NCBI RefSeq assembly: GCF_046159835.1
Contig: NZ_JBJXCY010000002.1
Coordinates: 310,001-374,000 of the forward strand
Direction: 5' to 3'
DNA: 64,000 nt
Source of the DNA: JACKJK01 sp046159835
Lineage (GTDB): Bacteria; Pseudomonadota; Alphaproteobacteria; Rhizobiales; Tepidamorphaceae
Below, in pieces: positions 45,015-54,455 of the stretch; position 1 is the stretch's first letter; each line of letters begins with the position of its first letter. The notes below the pieces were generated by a model. The model saw nothing but the letters and a program-made list of their open reading frames with translations, was not told where the DNA came from and did not search any database. Made by a program: the position numbers and the translations under genes.

Positions 45015-46436
45015 CTAGCTGGCTTCATCCAGCACGCCGTGGCGCGTTTTCAAGGCTTCCACGATGGGGCCCATGCGCGAACCAAGCGATCCCTTGACCA
45101 TGACCGCATCACCGGGCCGAACGGCACCGACGACCGAATCCTTCAGGTCTTCTGCCGCACCGGCATATCCACCCTGACGCTCCGGCGGAAGCGCCTCGTA
45201 GAGTGCGGCCATGTTTGAGCCGCAGGCGAAGACAAGGTCAAGCCCGACGCGGTTTATTTCCTTGGCCACCTGCGCATGCAGGTCGCGGGAACTGTCGCCC
45301 AGCTCCAGCATGTCGCCCAGTACCGCGATGCGCCGCCCGCCCGCCTGCACCGGCGTCAGCGCGAGGTTGGCGATGGCCGCGCGCATGGACGCCGGGTTGG
45401 CATTGTAGCTCTCGTCGATCAGCAGCGCGGTGTGGTCGATCTCGCCGATCAGCGTGCGCTCGCCGCGCCCCTTGGGTGCGTGCAACTGCCCGTAGGCCAT
45501 GCCGGCACGGGCAAGGTCGCCACCGGCAAGCTTCACCGCCCCCATCACCGCGAGCGAATTCTGGACGAGATGCCGTCCCGGCGCACCGATCTTGTAGGTG
45601 ACTTCGTCGCCCATGATGCTGGCTGTCACGGCGGAATAACCCGGCTCGCACACGCTGTTCAGCAGCTTGATTTCCGCAAGGCCGTGCTCTCCGAAGCCGA
45701 CGACCGTCAGCCCGCGCTCTTTCGCGGCGGCCGCCAGCCGCTTGTATTGCAGGTTGTCGCGGTTGAGCAGCACGGTGCCGCCCGGCTCGGTGCCCTCGAA
45801 GATTTCCGCCTTGGCATCGGCAATCGCCTCGACCGACTTGAAGAACTCGATATGCACCGGTTCCACGGTTGTGATGATGGAGATGTGCGGACGCACCATG
45901 CGGCTCAGCGGGCCGATCTCGCCCGGCGCGTTCATGCCCATCTCGAAAATGCCAAAGTCAGCCGAGCGCGGAAACCGCGACAGCGACAGCGGCACGCCCC
46001 AATGGTTGTTGTGGGACGCAGCCGAAGCGTAGGTCTCGCCCGACGGCGCAAGCACCAGCTTCAGGGCTTCCTTGGTGCCGGTCTTGCCGACGCTGCCGGT
46101 GACGCCAATCACCCTGGCAGAGGACCGCGCCCGCGCGGCCTTGCCGACATCTTCCAGCGCCCGCAGCACATTGGCGACGCCGATGACGCAACCTGCATCT
46201 GAAAACTCGGCGGCACGGCTGTCGACGACCACGGCGCAGGAAGCCCCCTTCTCCAGAGCCGCCTTCGCGAAGTCGTGCCCGTCGAAACGGTCACCGAGGA
46301 TCGCAAAGAACGCGTCGCCCTTTTCCAGCGTGCGGGTGTCGATGGAAATACCGGTCACGTCCGGCAGGTCGCCACTGGCTTCCCCGCCCGTTGCTGCGAG
46401 GAAATCCGCTGCCGTCCAGAGGGGCGCAGCTGCCAT
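45015..46436 (-). CDS. murF: UDP-MurNAc-tripeptide-D-Ala-D-Ala ligase MurF
   Basis: A 473-residue Mur ligase that adds the D-Ala-D-Ala made by Ddl. Landmarks are ISIDTRTLEKGDAFFAILGDRFDGH, the ATP loop VIGVTGSVGKTGTKEALKLVL, EMGMNAPGEIGPLSRMVRPH and LLIDESYNANPASMRAAI. The ATG is 2 bases after the murE stop, showing tight coupling. Confidence 0.96.
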   Translation of the reverse strand: MAAAPLWTAADFLAATGGEASGDLPDVTGISIDTRTLEKGDAFFAILGDRFDGHDFAKAALEKGASCAVVVDSRAAEFSDAGCVIGVANVLRALEDVGKAARARSSARVIGVTGSVGKTGTKEALKLVLAPSGETYASAASHNNHWGVPLSLSRFPRSADFGIFEMGMNAPGEIGPLSRMVRPHISIITTVEPVHIEFFKSVEAIADAKAEIFEGTEPGGTVLLNRDNLQYKRLAAAAKERGLTVVGFGEHGLAEIKLLNSVCEPGYSAVTASIMGDEVTYKIGAPGRHLVQNSLAVMGAVKLAGGDLARAGMAYGQLHAPKGRGERTLIGEIDHTALLIDESYNANPASMRAAIANLALTPVQAGGRRIAVLGDMLELGDSSRDLHAQVAKEINRVGLDLVFACGSNMAALYEALPPERQGGYAGAAEDLKDSVVGAVRPGDAVMVKGSLGSRMGPIVEALKTRHGVLDEAS

Positions 46437-46438
46437 GC

Positions 46439-47896
46439 TCAGGCTCCGTTCAGCGCGTCACGCGCGGTTTCGAGATCGGAAAACGGGTGCATCACGCCGG
46501 CCACCAACTGGCCGTTCTCGTGGCCCTTGCCCGCGATGATGACGACATCGCCCTTTTCCATCATGGCGATGGCGGCGTGGATCGCCTCGCGCCGGTCGCC
46601 GATCTCGGTTGCGTTCGGCGCGCCCTTGAGGACCGCCTTGCGGATTTCCGCCGGGTCCTCGCTACGCGGGTTGTCGTCGGTAACGATGACGACGTCGGCC
46701 ATCTCGGCGGCGGCTTCGCCCATCAGTTCGCGCTTGCCCGGATCGCGATCGCCGCCCGCCCCGATGACCGCGATCAGCTTGCCGGTCGTGAAGGGCCGCA
46801 GAGATTGAAGCGTCGAGCGGATCGCGCCGGGCTTGTGCGCGTAGTCGATGAAGACCGACGCGCCCTTCCCCTCCGCAGCAGCGGGCTGCAGGCGGCCTTC
46901 CGCGCCTTCAAGCGTGGCGATGGCTTCCACGGCGGCACGCGGGCTCATGCCCGTGGCAATCGCAAGCCCGGCTGAAACCAGCGCGTTCGACACCTGGAAG
47001 ACACCGGCCATCGGCAGCGTGACTTCCACGCGCCCGTCGCCGCAATCGACTGTCAGCGTCTGGGAAAGGCGTGCCGTCTCGACACGCTCAAGCCGGATCG
47101 CATCGCCCGCGCGCCCGACGGTCAGCAGCTTCAGCCCGCGATCACGCGCGGCCTTTGCGGCAGGTTCGGCGGTCGGCTCGTCGGCATCGACCACGACGAT
47201 CCCGTCGTCGGGCAGCAGCGTATCGACCAGCCGCAGCTTGGCGGCGAGGTAGTCTTCCATCGTCGGATGGTAGTCGAGGTGGTCGCGGCTGAGATTCGTG
47301 AAGGCGGCTGCCTTCAGCTTCACGCCGTCGAGGCGGCGCTGCTCGATGCCGTGGCTGGAGGCTTCCATCGCGGCATGGGTCACCCCTTGGCCTGCGAGAG
47401 ACGCGAGCGTTTCGTGAAGCGTAATGGAATCAGGCGTCGTCAGGCTGCCGTAGTCACTGATGCCCGGCGCGACGATCCCGACCGTGCCGATGCTGGCGGC
47501 ATTGTGTCCGCCTGCCGCCCAGAGCTGGCGCAGGAAGGTGACGATGGATGTCTTGCCGCTGGTGCCGGTGACGGCGGCCATCGTTTCGGGCTGGCGTCCG
47601 GCAAAGCGCGCCGCGGCAAGCGCGGTGACGCGTCGCGGATCATCGACGCGCACGATGGTCGCATCACCGAGAACCGATTCGTCGAGTTCCGCCTCGCGCC
47701 CCGCAATGACGGCGGCAGCACCAGCCTGCACGGCGGCACCGGCAAAGCGTGCACCGTCGACGGCCACACCGGGCAGCGCGAAGAAGGCGGAGCCGGCGCG
47801 CGCCTTGCGGCTGTCGAGCGCAAGCGCGGTGATGTCACGATCCGCCCCCAGCAGGCGAATGCCGGGCGTATCGGCCAGAAGTCTGGAAAGCAGCAT
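46439..47896 (-). CDS. murE: UDP-MurNAc-L-Ala-D-Glu ligase adding meso-diaminopimelate, MurE
   Basis: A 485-residue Mur ligase adding the third residue of the stem peptide. The ATP loop is AAVTGTSGKTSIVTFLRQLW (a Ser replaces the usual Asn of TGTNGK), with MEASSHGIEQRRLDGV and LSRDHLDYHPTMEDYLAAKLRL typical of MurE. The region VTDDNPRSEDPAEI contains the DNPR motif that marks diaminopimelate rather than lysine specificity. The gene lies 66 bases after ftsI. Confidence 0.96.
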   Translation of the reverse strand: MLLSRLLADTPGIRLLGADRDITALALDSRKARAGSAFFALPGVAVDGARFAGAAVQAGAAAVIAGREAELDESVLGDATIVRVDDPRRVTALAAARFAGRQPETMAAVTGTSGKTSIVTFLRQLWAAGGHNAASIGTVGIVAPGISDYGSLTTPDSITLHETLASLAGQGVTHAAMEASSHGIEQRRLDGVKLKAAAFTNLSRDHLDYHPTMEDYLAAKLRLVDTLLPDDGIVVVDADEPTAEPAAKAARDRGLKLLTVGRAGDAIRLERVETARLSQTLTVDCGDGRVEVTLPMAGVFQVSNALVSAGLAIATGMSPRAAVEAIATLEGAEGRLQPAAAEGKGASVFIDYAHKPGAIRSTLQSLRPFTTGKLIAVIGAGGDRDPGKRELMGEAAAEMADVVIVTDDNPRSEDPAEIRKAVLKGAPNATEIGDRREAIHAAIAMMEKGDVVIIAGKGHENGQLVAGVMHPFSDLETARDALNGA

Positions 47897-47962
47897 GGGC
47901 GATTGCCCTTCCGGAAAGCGAGACGCTGAGCCGGCGCATGCGCCGGCATCTGACGAATCTGT

Positions 47963-49675
47963 CTAGTCCAGAACGGGCGTGACGCCAAGGAGTGGCGCGA
48001 TGCGGGTGATGACCTTGCCGGACGTGGGAACCGCGTTCCAGCCCGACGTGCGGTAGCCGTGGGTCTCCTTTATGCCCTGTGGCTCGTCCAGCATGAGCAG
48101 CATCAGGTATTCCGGATTGTCGGTCGGAAAAGCGGAAATGAAGCTCGTCAGCAGCTTGGTGTTGGAATAGCGGCCATCGACCACCTTTTCCGCCGTGCCG
48201 GTCTTGCCACCGACGCGGTAGCCCAGAACACCGGCCTTCTTGGCCGTGCCCTCGTCCACGTTCATCCGGAACAGTTCGCGCATCATGTCGCTGGTCGAAG
48301 GCTGGATGACCTGCTTGGCGAGCGCCTTGGCCTGGCGCTCCGAGCGCTGGAAGAACGTCGGCGGGATCAGCAACCCGCCGTTCATCAGCGCCGCGCCGCC
48401 TGCCGCTGCCTGGATCGGCGCGACCGAGAAACCATGGCCGAAGGAAATCGTCATGCTGGCGAGGTCGGTCCAGCGCTGCGGCGTCAGCGGCAGGGCCGAT
48501 TCGGGCAGTTCGGTATGCGGGCGCTGGAAGAAGCCGAACCGCTCCATAAATTCCTTGTGCCGCTCGATCCCGGCGGCAAGCGCCATCTTCGCGGTGCCGA
48601 TATTAGAGGAGTGCACGAATACTTCCGGCAGCGTCAGGATGCGGCGCTCGGCGTGGAAATCGTTGATCGTGAACGACGCGACACGGATCGGGCTGCGGGC
48701 GTCATAGGTGGTGGAGAAATCCGCCTCGCCGCTGTCGAGTGCCATGGCGACCGTGAACGCCTTGAAGGTGGAACCCAGCTCGTAGACACCTGCCGTGATG
48801 CGATTGATCGCATCCTTCTCCAGCGCGGTTTCCGGCTGGTTCGGATCGTAGTCCGGCATCGAGACGAGCGCGAGAACCTCGCCGTTGCGCACGTTGAGGA
48901 CGACGCCTGCACCGGCCTTGGCGCTGAAGGTCTCCATCGCATTGAGGATTTCATCACGCAGCGCGTGCTGGACGCGCACGTCGAGAGACAGCGTCACCGG
49001 GGCCTGCTCGTCGCTGCGTGCAAAGCCCGCGTCATGCAGGTCGGCAAGGCCGAGGCTGTCGATGTGCTTCTCGATGCCCGCGATACCGGCATTGTCGATG
49101 TTCACGTGGCCGACGACATGGGAGGTCAGGCGCCCGCTCGGATAGAAGCGGCGGTTTTCCTCGATGAAGCCGATGCCGGGAATGCCGAAATTGTGGATCG
49201 TATCGCGCTGCTCGGGCGTCAGCTCGCGCTTGAGCCAGACGAACCTTTTGTCGGATTTCAGCTTGGCGCGCAGACCGCCAGTGTCGAACTCCGGCACGGC
49301 GGCGGTGAGAAGCTCGATGGCCTCGTCAACGTCGAGAATGCGGTGCGGCTCGGCATAGAGTGAGGGCGTGCGCACGTCGGTCGCCAGCAGCACGCCGTTG
49401 CGGTCGCGAATGTCCGGACGGGCCTGCGAGACGCCGTCGGCGGCAGTGGCATAGACGGTGGACGGCGCGGTTTCCGCCATGCCTAGCGTCACCAGCCGCC
49501 CGATGATGGTGGCATAGCCGACCGCGAAGACGAGCGTCGTCAGCAGCACGCGCGAACGGCTGCGACGGGTCGCATTCACCGGCTTGCGGGTTGTCTTGTT
49601 TCTGGAACCGAAGGCCGGTCGCGGAATCGCGAAGCCGCCTTCACGCTTGAAGAGATCGATACGCAAACGCCACAC
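47963..49675 (-). CDS. ftsI: FtsI (PBP3), septal transpeptidase
   Basis: A 570-residue class B penicillin-binding protein that cross-links septal peptidoglycan with FtsW. One membrane segment lies at about 42-60, the dimerisation domain follows, and the transpeptidase motifs are STFK (Ser302-Lys305), SSN (356-358) and KTGT (491-494). Start is GTG at 49675, preceded by AGGGTGA. It lies between ftsL and murE in the standard order. Confidence 0.96.
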   Translation of the reverse strand: MWRLRIDLFKREGGFAIPRPAFGSRNKTTRKPVNATRRSRSRVLLTTLVFAVGYATIIGRLVTLGMAETAPSTVYATAADGVSQARPDIRDRNGVLLATDVRTPSLYAEPHRILDVDEAIELLTAAVPEFDTGGLRAKLKSDKRFVWLKRELTPEQRDTIHNFGIPGIGFIEENRRFYPSGRLTSHVVGHVNIDNAGIAGIEKHIDSLGLADLHDAGFARSDEQAPVTLSLDVRVQHALRDEILNAMETFSAKAGAGVVLNVRNGEVLALVSMPDYDPNQPETALEKDAINRITAGVYELGSTFKAFTVAMALDSGEADFSTTYDARSPIRVASFTINDFHAERRILTLPEVFVHSSNIGTAKMALAAGIERHKEFMERFGFFQRPHTELPESALPLTPQRWTDLASMTISFGHGFSVAPIQAAAGGAALMNGGLLIPPTFFQRSERQAKALAKQVIQPSTSDMMRELFRMNVDEGTAKKAGVLGYRVGGKTGTAEKVVDGRYSNTKLLTSFISAFPTDNPEYLMLLMLDEPQGIKETHGYRTSGWNAVPTSGKVITRIAPLLGVTPVLD

Positions 49676-49739
49676 TCACCCTGATCGGAACCGCCCCCCG
49701 GCGTTCCTCCCCTGCCGCCCGGTACTCAGGCGGCGTCCG

Positions 49740-50177
49740 TCAACGCTGTCCCTGCGCTGCGAGAATGTCCTCGATACTCGTCGGCGCCGGGTCCTCGCGG
49801 ATCGCGATATCATCCAGCGCAACGACCTGTTCCATCTTGAAGGGCTGAAGATTTAGAAATCGTTCAGCAAGCGCCTGGATGCGCTCCGGGCGGTTGAGAT
49901 AGGTCCATTCCGCCTGCAGCAGGTCGATCGCCGCGCGCTCCTTGGAAATCTCCGATTTCAGCCGCGCGATGTTGGTACGCCGCTCCTGCGCCTCGTGCTT
50001 GTACTGGAATAGCGCAATCGCCGAGACGACCATCGCGGCGCAGGCGAAAAGCCCGGCCACACGCAACATGCCGAGATGGCGCAGCTGCCGCCGCGCCGGG
50101 CCTGTTGGACCGGTGTCTTCTTGCTGCCCTTGCGGGGAATAGGCGTCCTGCGCGTCGTAGTCGTCGAAATCCTGCAT
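49740..50177 (-). CDS. ftsL: Cell division protein FtsL
   Basis: A 145-residue bitopic protein: an acidic cytoplasmic start (MQDFDDYDAQDAY), a single membrane helix at about 38-57, a coiled coil at about 60-100 (RRTNIARLKSEISKERAAID) and the LNRPERIQALAERFLNLQP motif typical of alphaproteobacterial FtsL. It forms the FtsQLB complex. The ATG at 50177 has GGAGGG directly upstream; the frame further upstream is the shadow of rsmH. Confidence 0.9.
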   Translation of the reverse strand: MQDFDDYDAQDAYSPQGQQEDTGPTGPARRQLRHLGMLRVAGLFACAAMVVSAIALFQYKHEAQERRTNIARLKSEISKERAAIDLLQAEWTYLNRPERIQALAERFLNLQPFKMEQVVALDDIAIREDPAPTSIEDILAAQGQR

Positions 50178-50212
50178 CGATCCCTCCGGCCGGTACGGCC
50201 GGGTCCCGTGTC

Positions 50213-51157
50213 TTAACGGGATCGCGCCGGCGCTCCCGTTCTGGTCGCAGCGCGCAGCCTTGCGGAACGCGCGCGAGGATTGGCTTCGAGTTCGGCCTTG
50301 CCAGCGGTCCGCTTGTCGCCGCTTTCCATCCGGAATGTCGGCTCCGGAAGGTCGGCCTGCGGCAGGTGGCGCGAACCGCCTCCGGTCCGCCCGCTTCGCT
50401 CGGCGAAGAATTTCTTCACCATACGGTCCTCGAGCGAATGAAAGGTTACGATCGCGAGCCGGCCACCGGGTTTGAGGATTTTTTCTGCCTCCTCCATCGC
50501 CCGACCAATCTCGCCAAGCTCGTCGTTCACCGCGATCCGCAACCCCTGAAACGTCCGGGTTGCCGGGTGTTTTTCGCCGAACCGGCGCGGCGGAAGGCAT
50601 TTCGACACGCAGTCGGCGAGGTCGAGGGTGCGCGTGAACGGCATCTCTGCCCTGCGTTTCACGATGGCCTTGGCGATGCGGCGCGAGGCGCGCTCCTCGC
50701 CGTAGCGAAAGATGACGTCGGCAAGCTCTTCCTCCGGCAGCGTGTTGACGAGGTCCGCCGCGCTGTCGCCGTCCTGCCCCATGCGCATGTCGAGCGGCCC
50801 GTCGTTTTGGAAGGAAAAGCCGCGCTCGGCCTGGTCGAGTTGCATCGAGGAGACGCCGATATCCAGCACCACGCCGTCCACCGACTCGTGGCCGAGGTCT
50901 TCGGCAATCTCCACCATCTGCGAAAAGACACCGCGCACCACCTGCAGCCGCCCGTCATAGCGCGCGACCATGTCCGCTGCCCCGGCGACCGCGTCCGGGT
51001 CGCGGTCGATGCCGATGACGTGCGTGCTGGCGGCATCGAGGATCGCGCGCGAATACCCGCCCGCCCCGAACGTGCCATCGATGATGACATCACCGTCGGC
51101 GGGCTGGAGCGCCTCGACGACCTCGTCGAGCAGTACGGGAATGTGGGGTGCTTCCAA
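50213..51157 (-). CDS. rsmH: 16S rRNA (cytosine-1402 N4) methyltransferase RsmH
   Basis: A 314-residue SAM-dependent methyltransferase, formerly MraW. Motif I is DGTFGAGGYSRAIL (about 27-40); VVLDIGVSSMQLDQAERGFSF, GPLDMRMG, and GGRLAIVTFHSLEDRMVKKFF are diagnostic. I set the start at a TTG (51157) because APHIPVLLDEVV is the family's N-terminus, AGGAGAG lies about 9 bases upstream, and no ATG or GTG fits. The start is only 42 bases after the end of rnpB, and the usual upstream gene mraZ is absent. Confidence 0.93.
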   Translation of the reverse strand: MEAPHIPVLLDEVVEALQPADGDVIIDGTFGAGGYSRAILDAASTHVIGIDRDPDAVAGAADMVARYDGRLQVVRGVFSQMVEIAEDLGHESVDGVVLDIGVSSMQLDQAERGFSFQNDGPLDMRMGQDGDSAADLVNTLPEEELADVIFRYGEERASRRIAKAIVKRRAEMPFTRTLDLADCVSKCLPPRRFGEKHPATRTFQGLRIAVNDELGEIGRAMEEAEKILKPGGRLAIVTFHSLEDRMVKKFFAERSGRTGGGSRHLPQADLPEPTFRMESGDKRTAGKAELEANPRARSARLRAATRTGAPARSR

Positions 51158-51198
51158 GCTGTCGTCTCTCCTGCGCGATTGCCCTGCGCAATTCAAAA

Positions 51199-51575
<377 letters not shown>

Positions 51576-51579
51576 GCGC

Positions 51580-51608
51580 AAGATAAGCTCGGAGTAGTGG
51601 CGAAACAA
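51580..51608 (-). promoter_or_regulatory. Probable promoter of rnpB
   Basis: On the minus strand TTGTTT (51603-51608) and TATCTT (51580-51585) are 17 bases apart and sit just ahead of the RNase P RNA 5' end. The boxes are moderate matches, but the position is right. Confidence 0.5.
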
Positions 51609-51638
51609 CCACGCCGGACAGAGCGTGGAGCCGGTGCG

Positions 51639-52814
51639 CTAGATACGCACCCGCGACGCGATGCCGGCGAAGATGGAAGCAATGGATGGATAGGTCTCCA
51701 CCTGCTCCTGCATGGTGGATGCAATCTCCAGGATGCGCTGGCGCGAATGCTTGGAAACCGCGCCCTCCTCCATCAGCACGATCATCGTGTCGAGCTGGTC
51801 GACGGCGTCGGCATCCTGCAGCGTCTCGTCGTAGAAGCGGCGGACATGGGCAAGCTGCGGCATCACGCGGCTGAAATCGATCGGCGAAAGGGTCTCCGCC
51901 CGCGGATCAGGCTCACCGTCCGCTGCGGGAATGTCGGACGCGCGCGCTTCCTCGCTGCGGCCGAGATCCTCGAAATGGGCATCCCGCACACCGCTGGCAG
52001 TGGTGTCGTGCAGGTCGCGTTCCTTCGGCGCAGCGGGTTTCGGTTCCGGCGCCTTGGGCGCGGCAGGCGCAGCCGGTGCGGGTCTGGAGCGGATGTTATC
52101 GGCCGACAGGTCGAGGTCATCAAGACCAAAGCCGTCGTCATAGTCGATCGGGCCGACCGTCTCTTCTGCCGGCTCGGGCGCCTTGCGCGGCGGCGGCGGC
52201 GGGGTTGGTGCGCGCGGTGCCGGCTCGGGCCTGCGAACAGGTTCCTCGCGCCGCGCGCGCGGCGGAGGCGGCGGCGCAGGTTCTTCCTCGTCGAGGTTCA
52301 GTTCGAATGCGTCGTCCTGCTGCGGGGGCTCGTAGCTGCCCTCGTTGCGCAGCGGCGCAAATCGGGAATTGGCGAAATCGAAGAAGCCCGTCATCGCCAG
52401 GTCGTCCTGGTTGATGCGCGCATCGAGGAAGGACTTCACCCGCTGCAGGAACTTGAGATCGCTGCTCTCGAAGATCGCGGCTCCGCCATCGCAGCCGGTG
52501 ATCATCAGGCTGATGGGCGGCGAGGGAATGAACGGAATGAAGCCGATGACAAGGCCCACGGCCATGCCAATGGCGATGGTCACCGGCGAGACAAGATACA
52601 GCGCGCCGGCCACGCCACCGAAGATGATGGCGAACAGCACGAAGAACAGCTTGCCAACCGTGACACGCGGAGGCCGGTAGATGATGATGGAGGCGACATT
52701 GGCCAGCACCATGCTCCGGTAGCCCATATCCAGCATGTACCGGCCCACCGCCAAGGTGCGGTGCACGGTCCGGTCGTCGCTGCGGCCTCCCGAAGCGAAG
52801 CCTGTACTCACCAT
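51639..52814 (-). CDS. Membrane protein with Pro-rich middle, unknown function
   Basis: A 391-residue protein with three parts. Residues about 33-135 have two adjacent membrane segments (about 55-75 and 78-96) between YRSMVLANVASIIIYRP and SLMITGCDGGAAIFESSDL, a layout that recalls DUF6232-type proteins, but I am not sure. Residues about 160-300 are Pro/Ala/Glu-rich and probably disordered (runs such as PAPPPPPRARREEP). Residues about 320-391 look folded and helical (MPQLAHVRRFYDETLQDADA, LDTMIVLMEEG). The ATG at 52814 lacks a strong ribosome binding site. It lies between amiD and rnpB, where rhizobia usually have no such gene. Confidence 0.65.
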   Translation of the reverse strand: MVSTGFASGGRSDDRTVHRTLAVGRYMLDMGYRSMVLANVASIIIYRPPRVTVGKLFFVLFAIIFGGVAGALYLVSPVTIAIGMAVGLVIGFIPFIPSPPISLMITGCDGGAAIFESSDLKFLQRVKSFLDARINQDDLAMTGFFDFANSRFAPLRNEGSYEPPQQDDAFELNLDEEEPAPPPPPRARREEPVRRPEPAPRAPTPPPPPRKAPEPAEETVGPIDYDDGFGLDDLDLSADNIRSRPAPAAPAAPKAPEPKPAAPKERDLHDTTASGVRDAHFEDLGRSEEARASDIPAADGEPDPRAETLSPIDFSRVMPQLAHVRRFYDETLQDADAVDQLDTMIVLMEEGAVSKHSRQRILEIASTMQEQVETYPSIASIFAGIASRVRI

Positions 52815-52933
52815 TCAACTGGCCCCCAGTAACAATTCAACTTTCAGTATACGTCTGACTCAGTTTGCTTAAAAGGCAATGTGCACCTGACAGTGTGTCT
52901 TGGTTAACGGCGGAAATCCGGCGCAACGATAAA

Positions 52934-53650
52934 CTATGACAGTCGGTGCAATGTTTCGATCGTGGACGCATCGGCGATGCCGTCCACCTTGGCCGTCCGA
53001 AAATGCCGCTGAAACGCCGCAACCACCTGTTCCGTCGCCAAATCGTACGTACCGTCAATTTCGATGCCGTAGCCATAGTGGGCGAGCATGGCCTGCAACG
53101 CCGCAACCGGCTGTCCGCTGTCGCCGCGCTGGAAAAACCGACCGCTGCGGATGGGCGACGGCTCGATCCAATGCCCCACGCCGTGGCCGGCAAGCCGCGC
53201 CCAGTCGAACTTTTCGCCGGGATCGAGCTTGCGCGCGGGAGCAATGTCGGAGTGGGCGAGCACACGTTTAGCGGGAATCGACAAACGTCCGCAGATATCC
53301 GCGCACAGCGCCGTCACCGCTTCCATCTGCGGTTCGGGGAAATCCGGGTATCCGCCCGCGTGGCCGGGATTGGCGATCTCGATGCCAATGGAGCGCGAGT
53401 TGATATCGCTGACGCCCGCCCAGTGGCTGACGCCCGCATGCCAGGCCCGCCGGTCTTCGGGCACAAGCTGGCACACGGTGCCATCCTCGTAGACGAAGTA
53501 GTGGGACGAAACTTGCGAGGCCTTGTCGCAGAGCCAGTCATGCGCGGCCTTGGCCGTCTCCATCCCGGTATAGTGCAGGATGAGCATGTCCACCGGCCCC
53601 TCGCGACGCTCGCCGTGATTGGGGGACGGCGTGATCCGGTAGCGCGCCAT
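52934..53650 (-). CDS. amiD: N-acetylmuramoyl-L-alanine amidase with peptidoglycan-binding domain (AmiD type)
   Basis: A 238-residue amidase that cuts the bond between MurNAc and the stem peptide. The Amidase_2 domain (about 1-155) has the zinc ligands His26 (LILHYTGM), His133 (VLAHSDIAP) and Asp143 (KLDPGEKFDW). A PG_binding_1 domain follows at about 176-236 (GQPVAALQAMLAHYGYGIEI). No signal peptide is visible, so it may act in the cytoplasm like AmpD or leave by another route. It lies 15 bases after djlA on the same strand. Confidence 0.9.
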   Translation of the reverse strand: MARYRITPSPNHGERREGPVDMLILHYTGMETAKAAHDWLCDKASQVSSHYFVYEDGTVCQLVPEDRRAWHAGVSHWAGVSDINSRSIGIEIANPGHAGGYPDFPEPQMEAVTALCADICGRLSIPAKRVLAHSDIAPARKLDPGEKFDWARLAGHGVGHWIEPSPIRSGRFFQRGDSGQPVAALQAMLAHYGYGIEIDGTYDLATEQVVAAFQRHFRTAKVDGIADASTIETLHRLS

Positions 53651-53665
53651 GTGTGCCGCCTGCCC

Positions 53666-54382
53666 CTAAAGCCCGCGCGCCCGCGACACGCGCTCGTAGG
53701 CCGCATTGATGGCGGCCAGCCGGTCATTGGCGATGGCGATCATCTCCTCCGGCAGGCCGCGCGCGATCAGCTTGTCGGGATGGTTCTGCGCGACGAGCTT
53801 GCGATAGTGCGACTTGATCTCCGCGTCGCTCGCATCGCGGCTGACGCCGAGCGCGCGGTAAGGGTCGCGCTTTCCATCATCGACGTGCCGCGCGAGGATC
53901 GCCTCGAACTGCTGGTCGCTGAAGCCGAAAATCTCCGAGATGACTTCCAGCTGAAGCCGCTCGTCTTCATGCACGGCACCGTCCGCCTTTGCGACATGGA
54001 ACAGACCGTCCAGCACGTCTTCCAGCAGGTCCTCCTGACCCTTGAAGTCGGTCGCGATGCGGCGCGCATAGGCGTCAAACCCGGCGGCATCCTTCTTCGC
54101 CAGGTCATAAAGCGCGCGCACGCGCGGCAACTGGTCCTCGCTGAAGGCGAAGACCTGCCGGAATGCGTTGAACTCGCCCTGCGTGGCGACGCCATCGGCC
54201 TTGGCCATCTTGGCCGACAGCGCGATGACGGCGGACGAGAAGCGTTCCTCCGCACTCCCGGCAAACAGCCGCGTCACGGCGCGCCACGCCGCGACGAACG
54301 GCGAGCCGATGAAATGCAGCAAACGCAATGCAGCCGGTCGCGAAGACGGATCGCCTTGCGAAACGGTTCGGGAAGGGGTCAT
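53666..54382 (-). CDS. djlA: DjlA-like DnaJ-domain protein with TerB domain
   Basis: A 238-residue protein. A TerB-like helical domain (about 45-165, ALSAKMAKADGVATQGEFNAFRQVF and the second acidic motif KADGAVHEDERLQLEVI) is followed by a C-terminal J domain (about 170-238) with the HPD tripeptide in AQNHPDKLIARG, which stimulates DnaK. A short hydrophobic stretch near residue 30 may attach it to the membrane, though it is weaker than in E. coli DjlA. It is divergent from the EamA gene. Confidence 0.88.
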   Translation of the reverse strand: MTPSRTVSQGDPSSRPAALRLLHFIGSPFVAAWRAVTRLFAGSAEERFSSAVIALSAKMAKADGVATQGEFNAFRQVFAFSEDQLPRVRALYDLAKKDAAGFDAYARRIATDFKGQEDLLEDVLDGLFHVAKADGAVHEDERLQLEVISEIFGFSDQQFEAILARHVDDGKRDPYRALGVSRDASDAEIKSHYRKLVAQNHPDKLIARGLPEEMIAIANDRLAAINAAYERVSRARGL

Positions 54383-54455
54383 GTCGCGAACATAACCGCC
54401 AATCCGCGCCGCGACCAGCGCCCCACGGCCCGTTTTCGCTCAAGGCAACCCAGCC

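Noticed and set aside
26177..51157. The whole division and cell-wall cluster as a possibly new system
   Set aside because: Gene content and order match the known dcw cluster of Hyphomicrobiales followed by lpxC-bamD-recN-ligA; only the missing mraZ is unusual.
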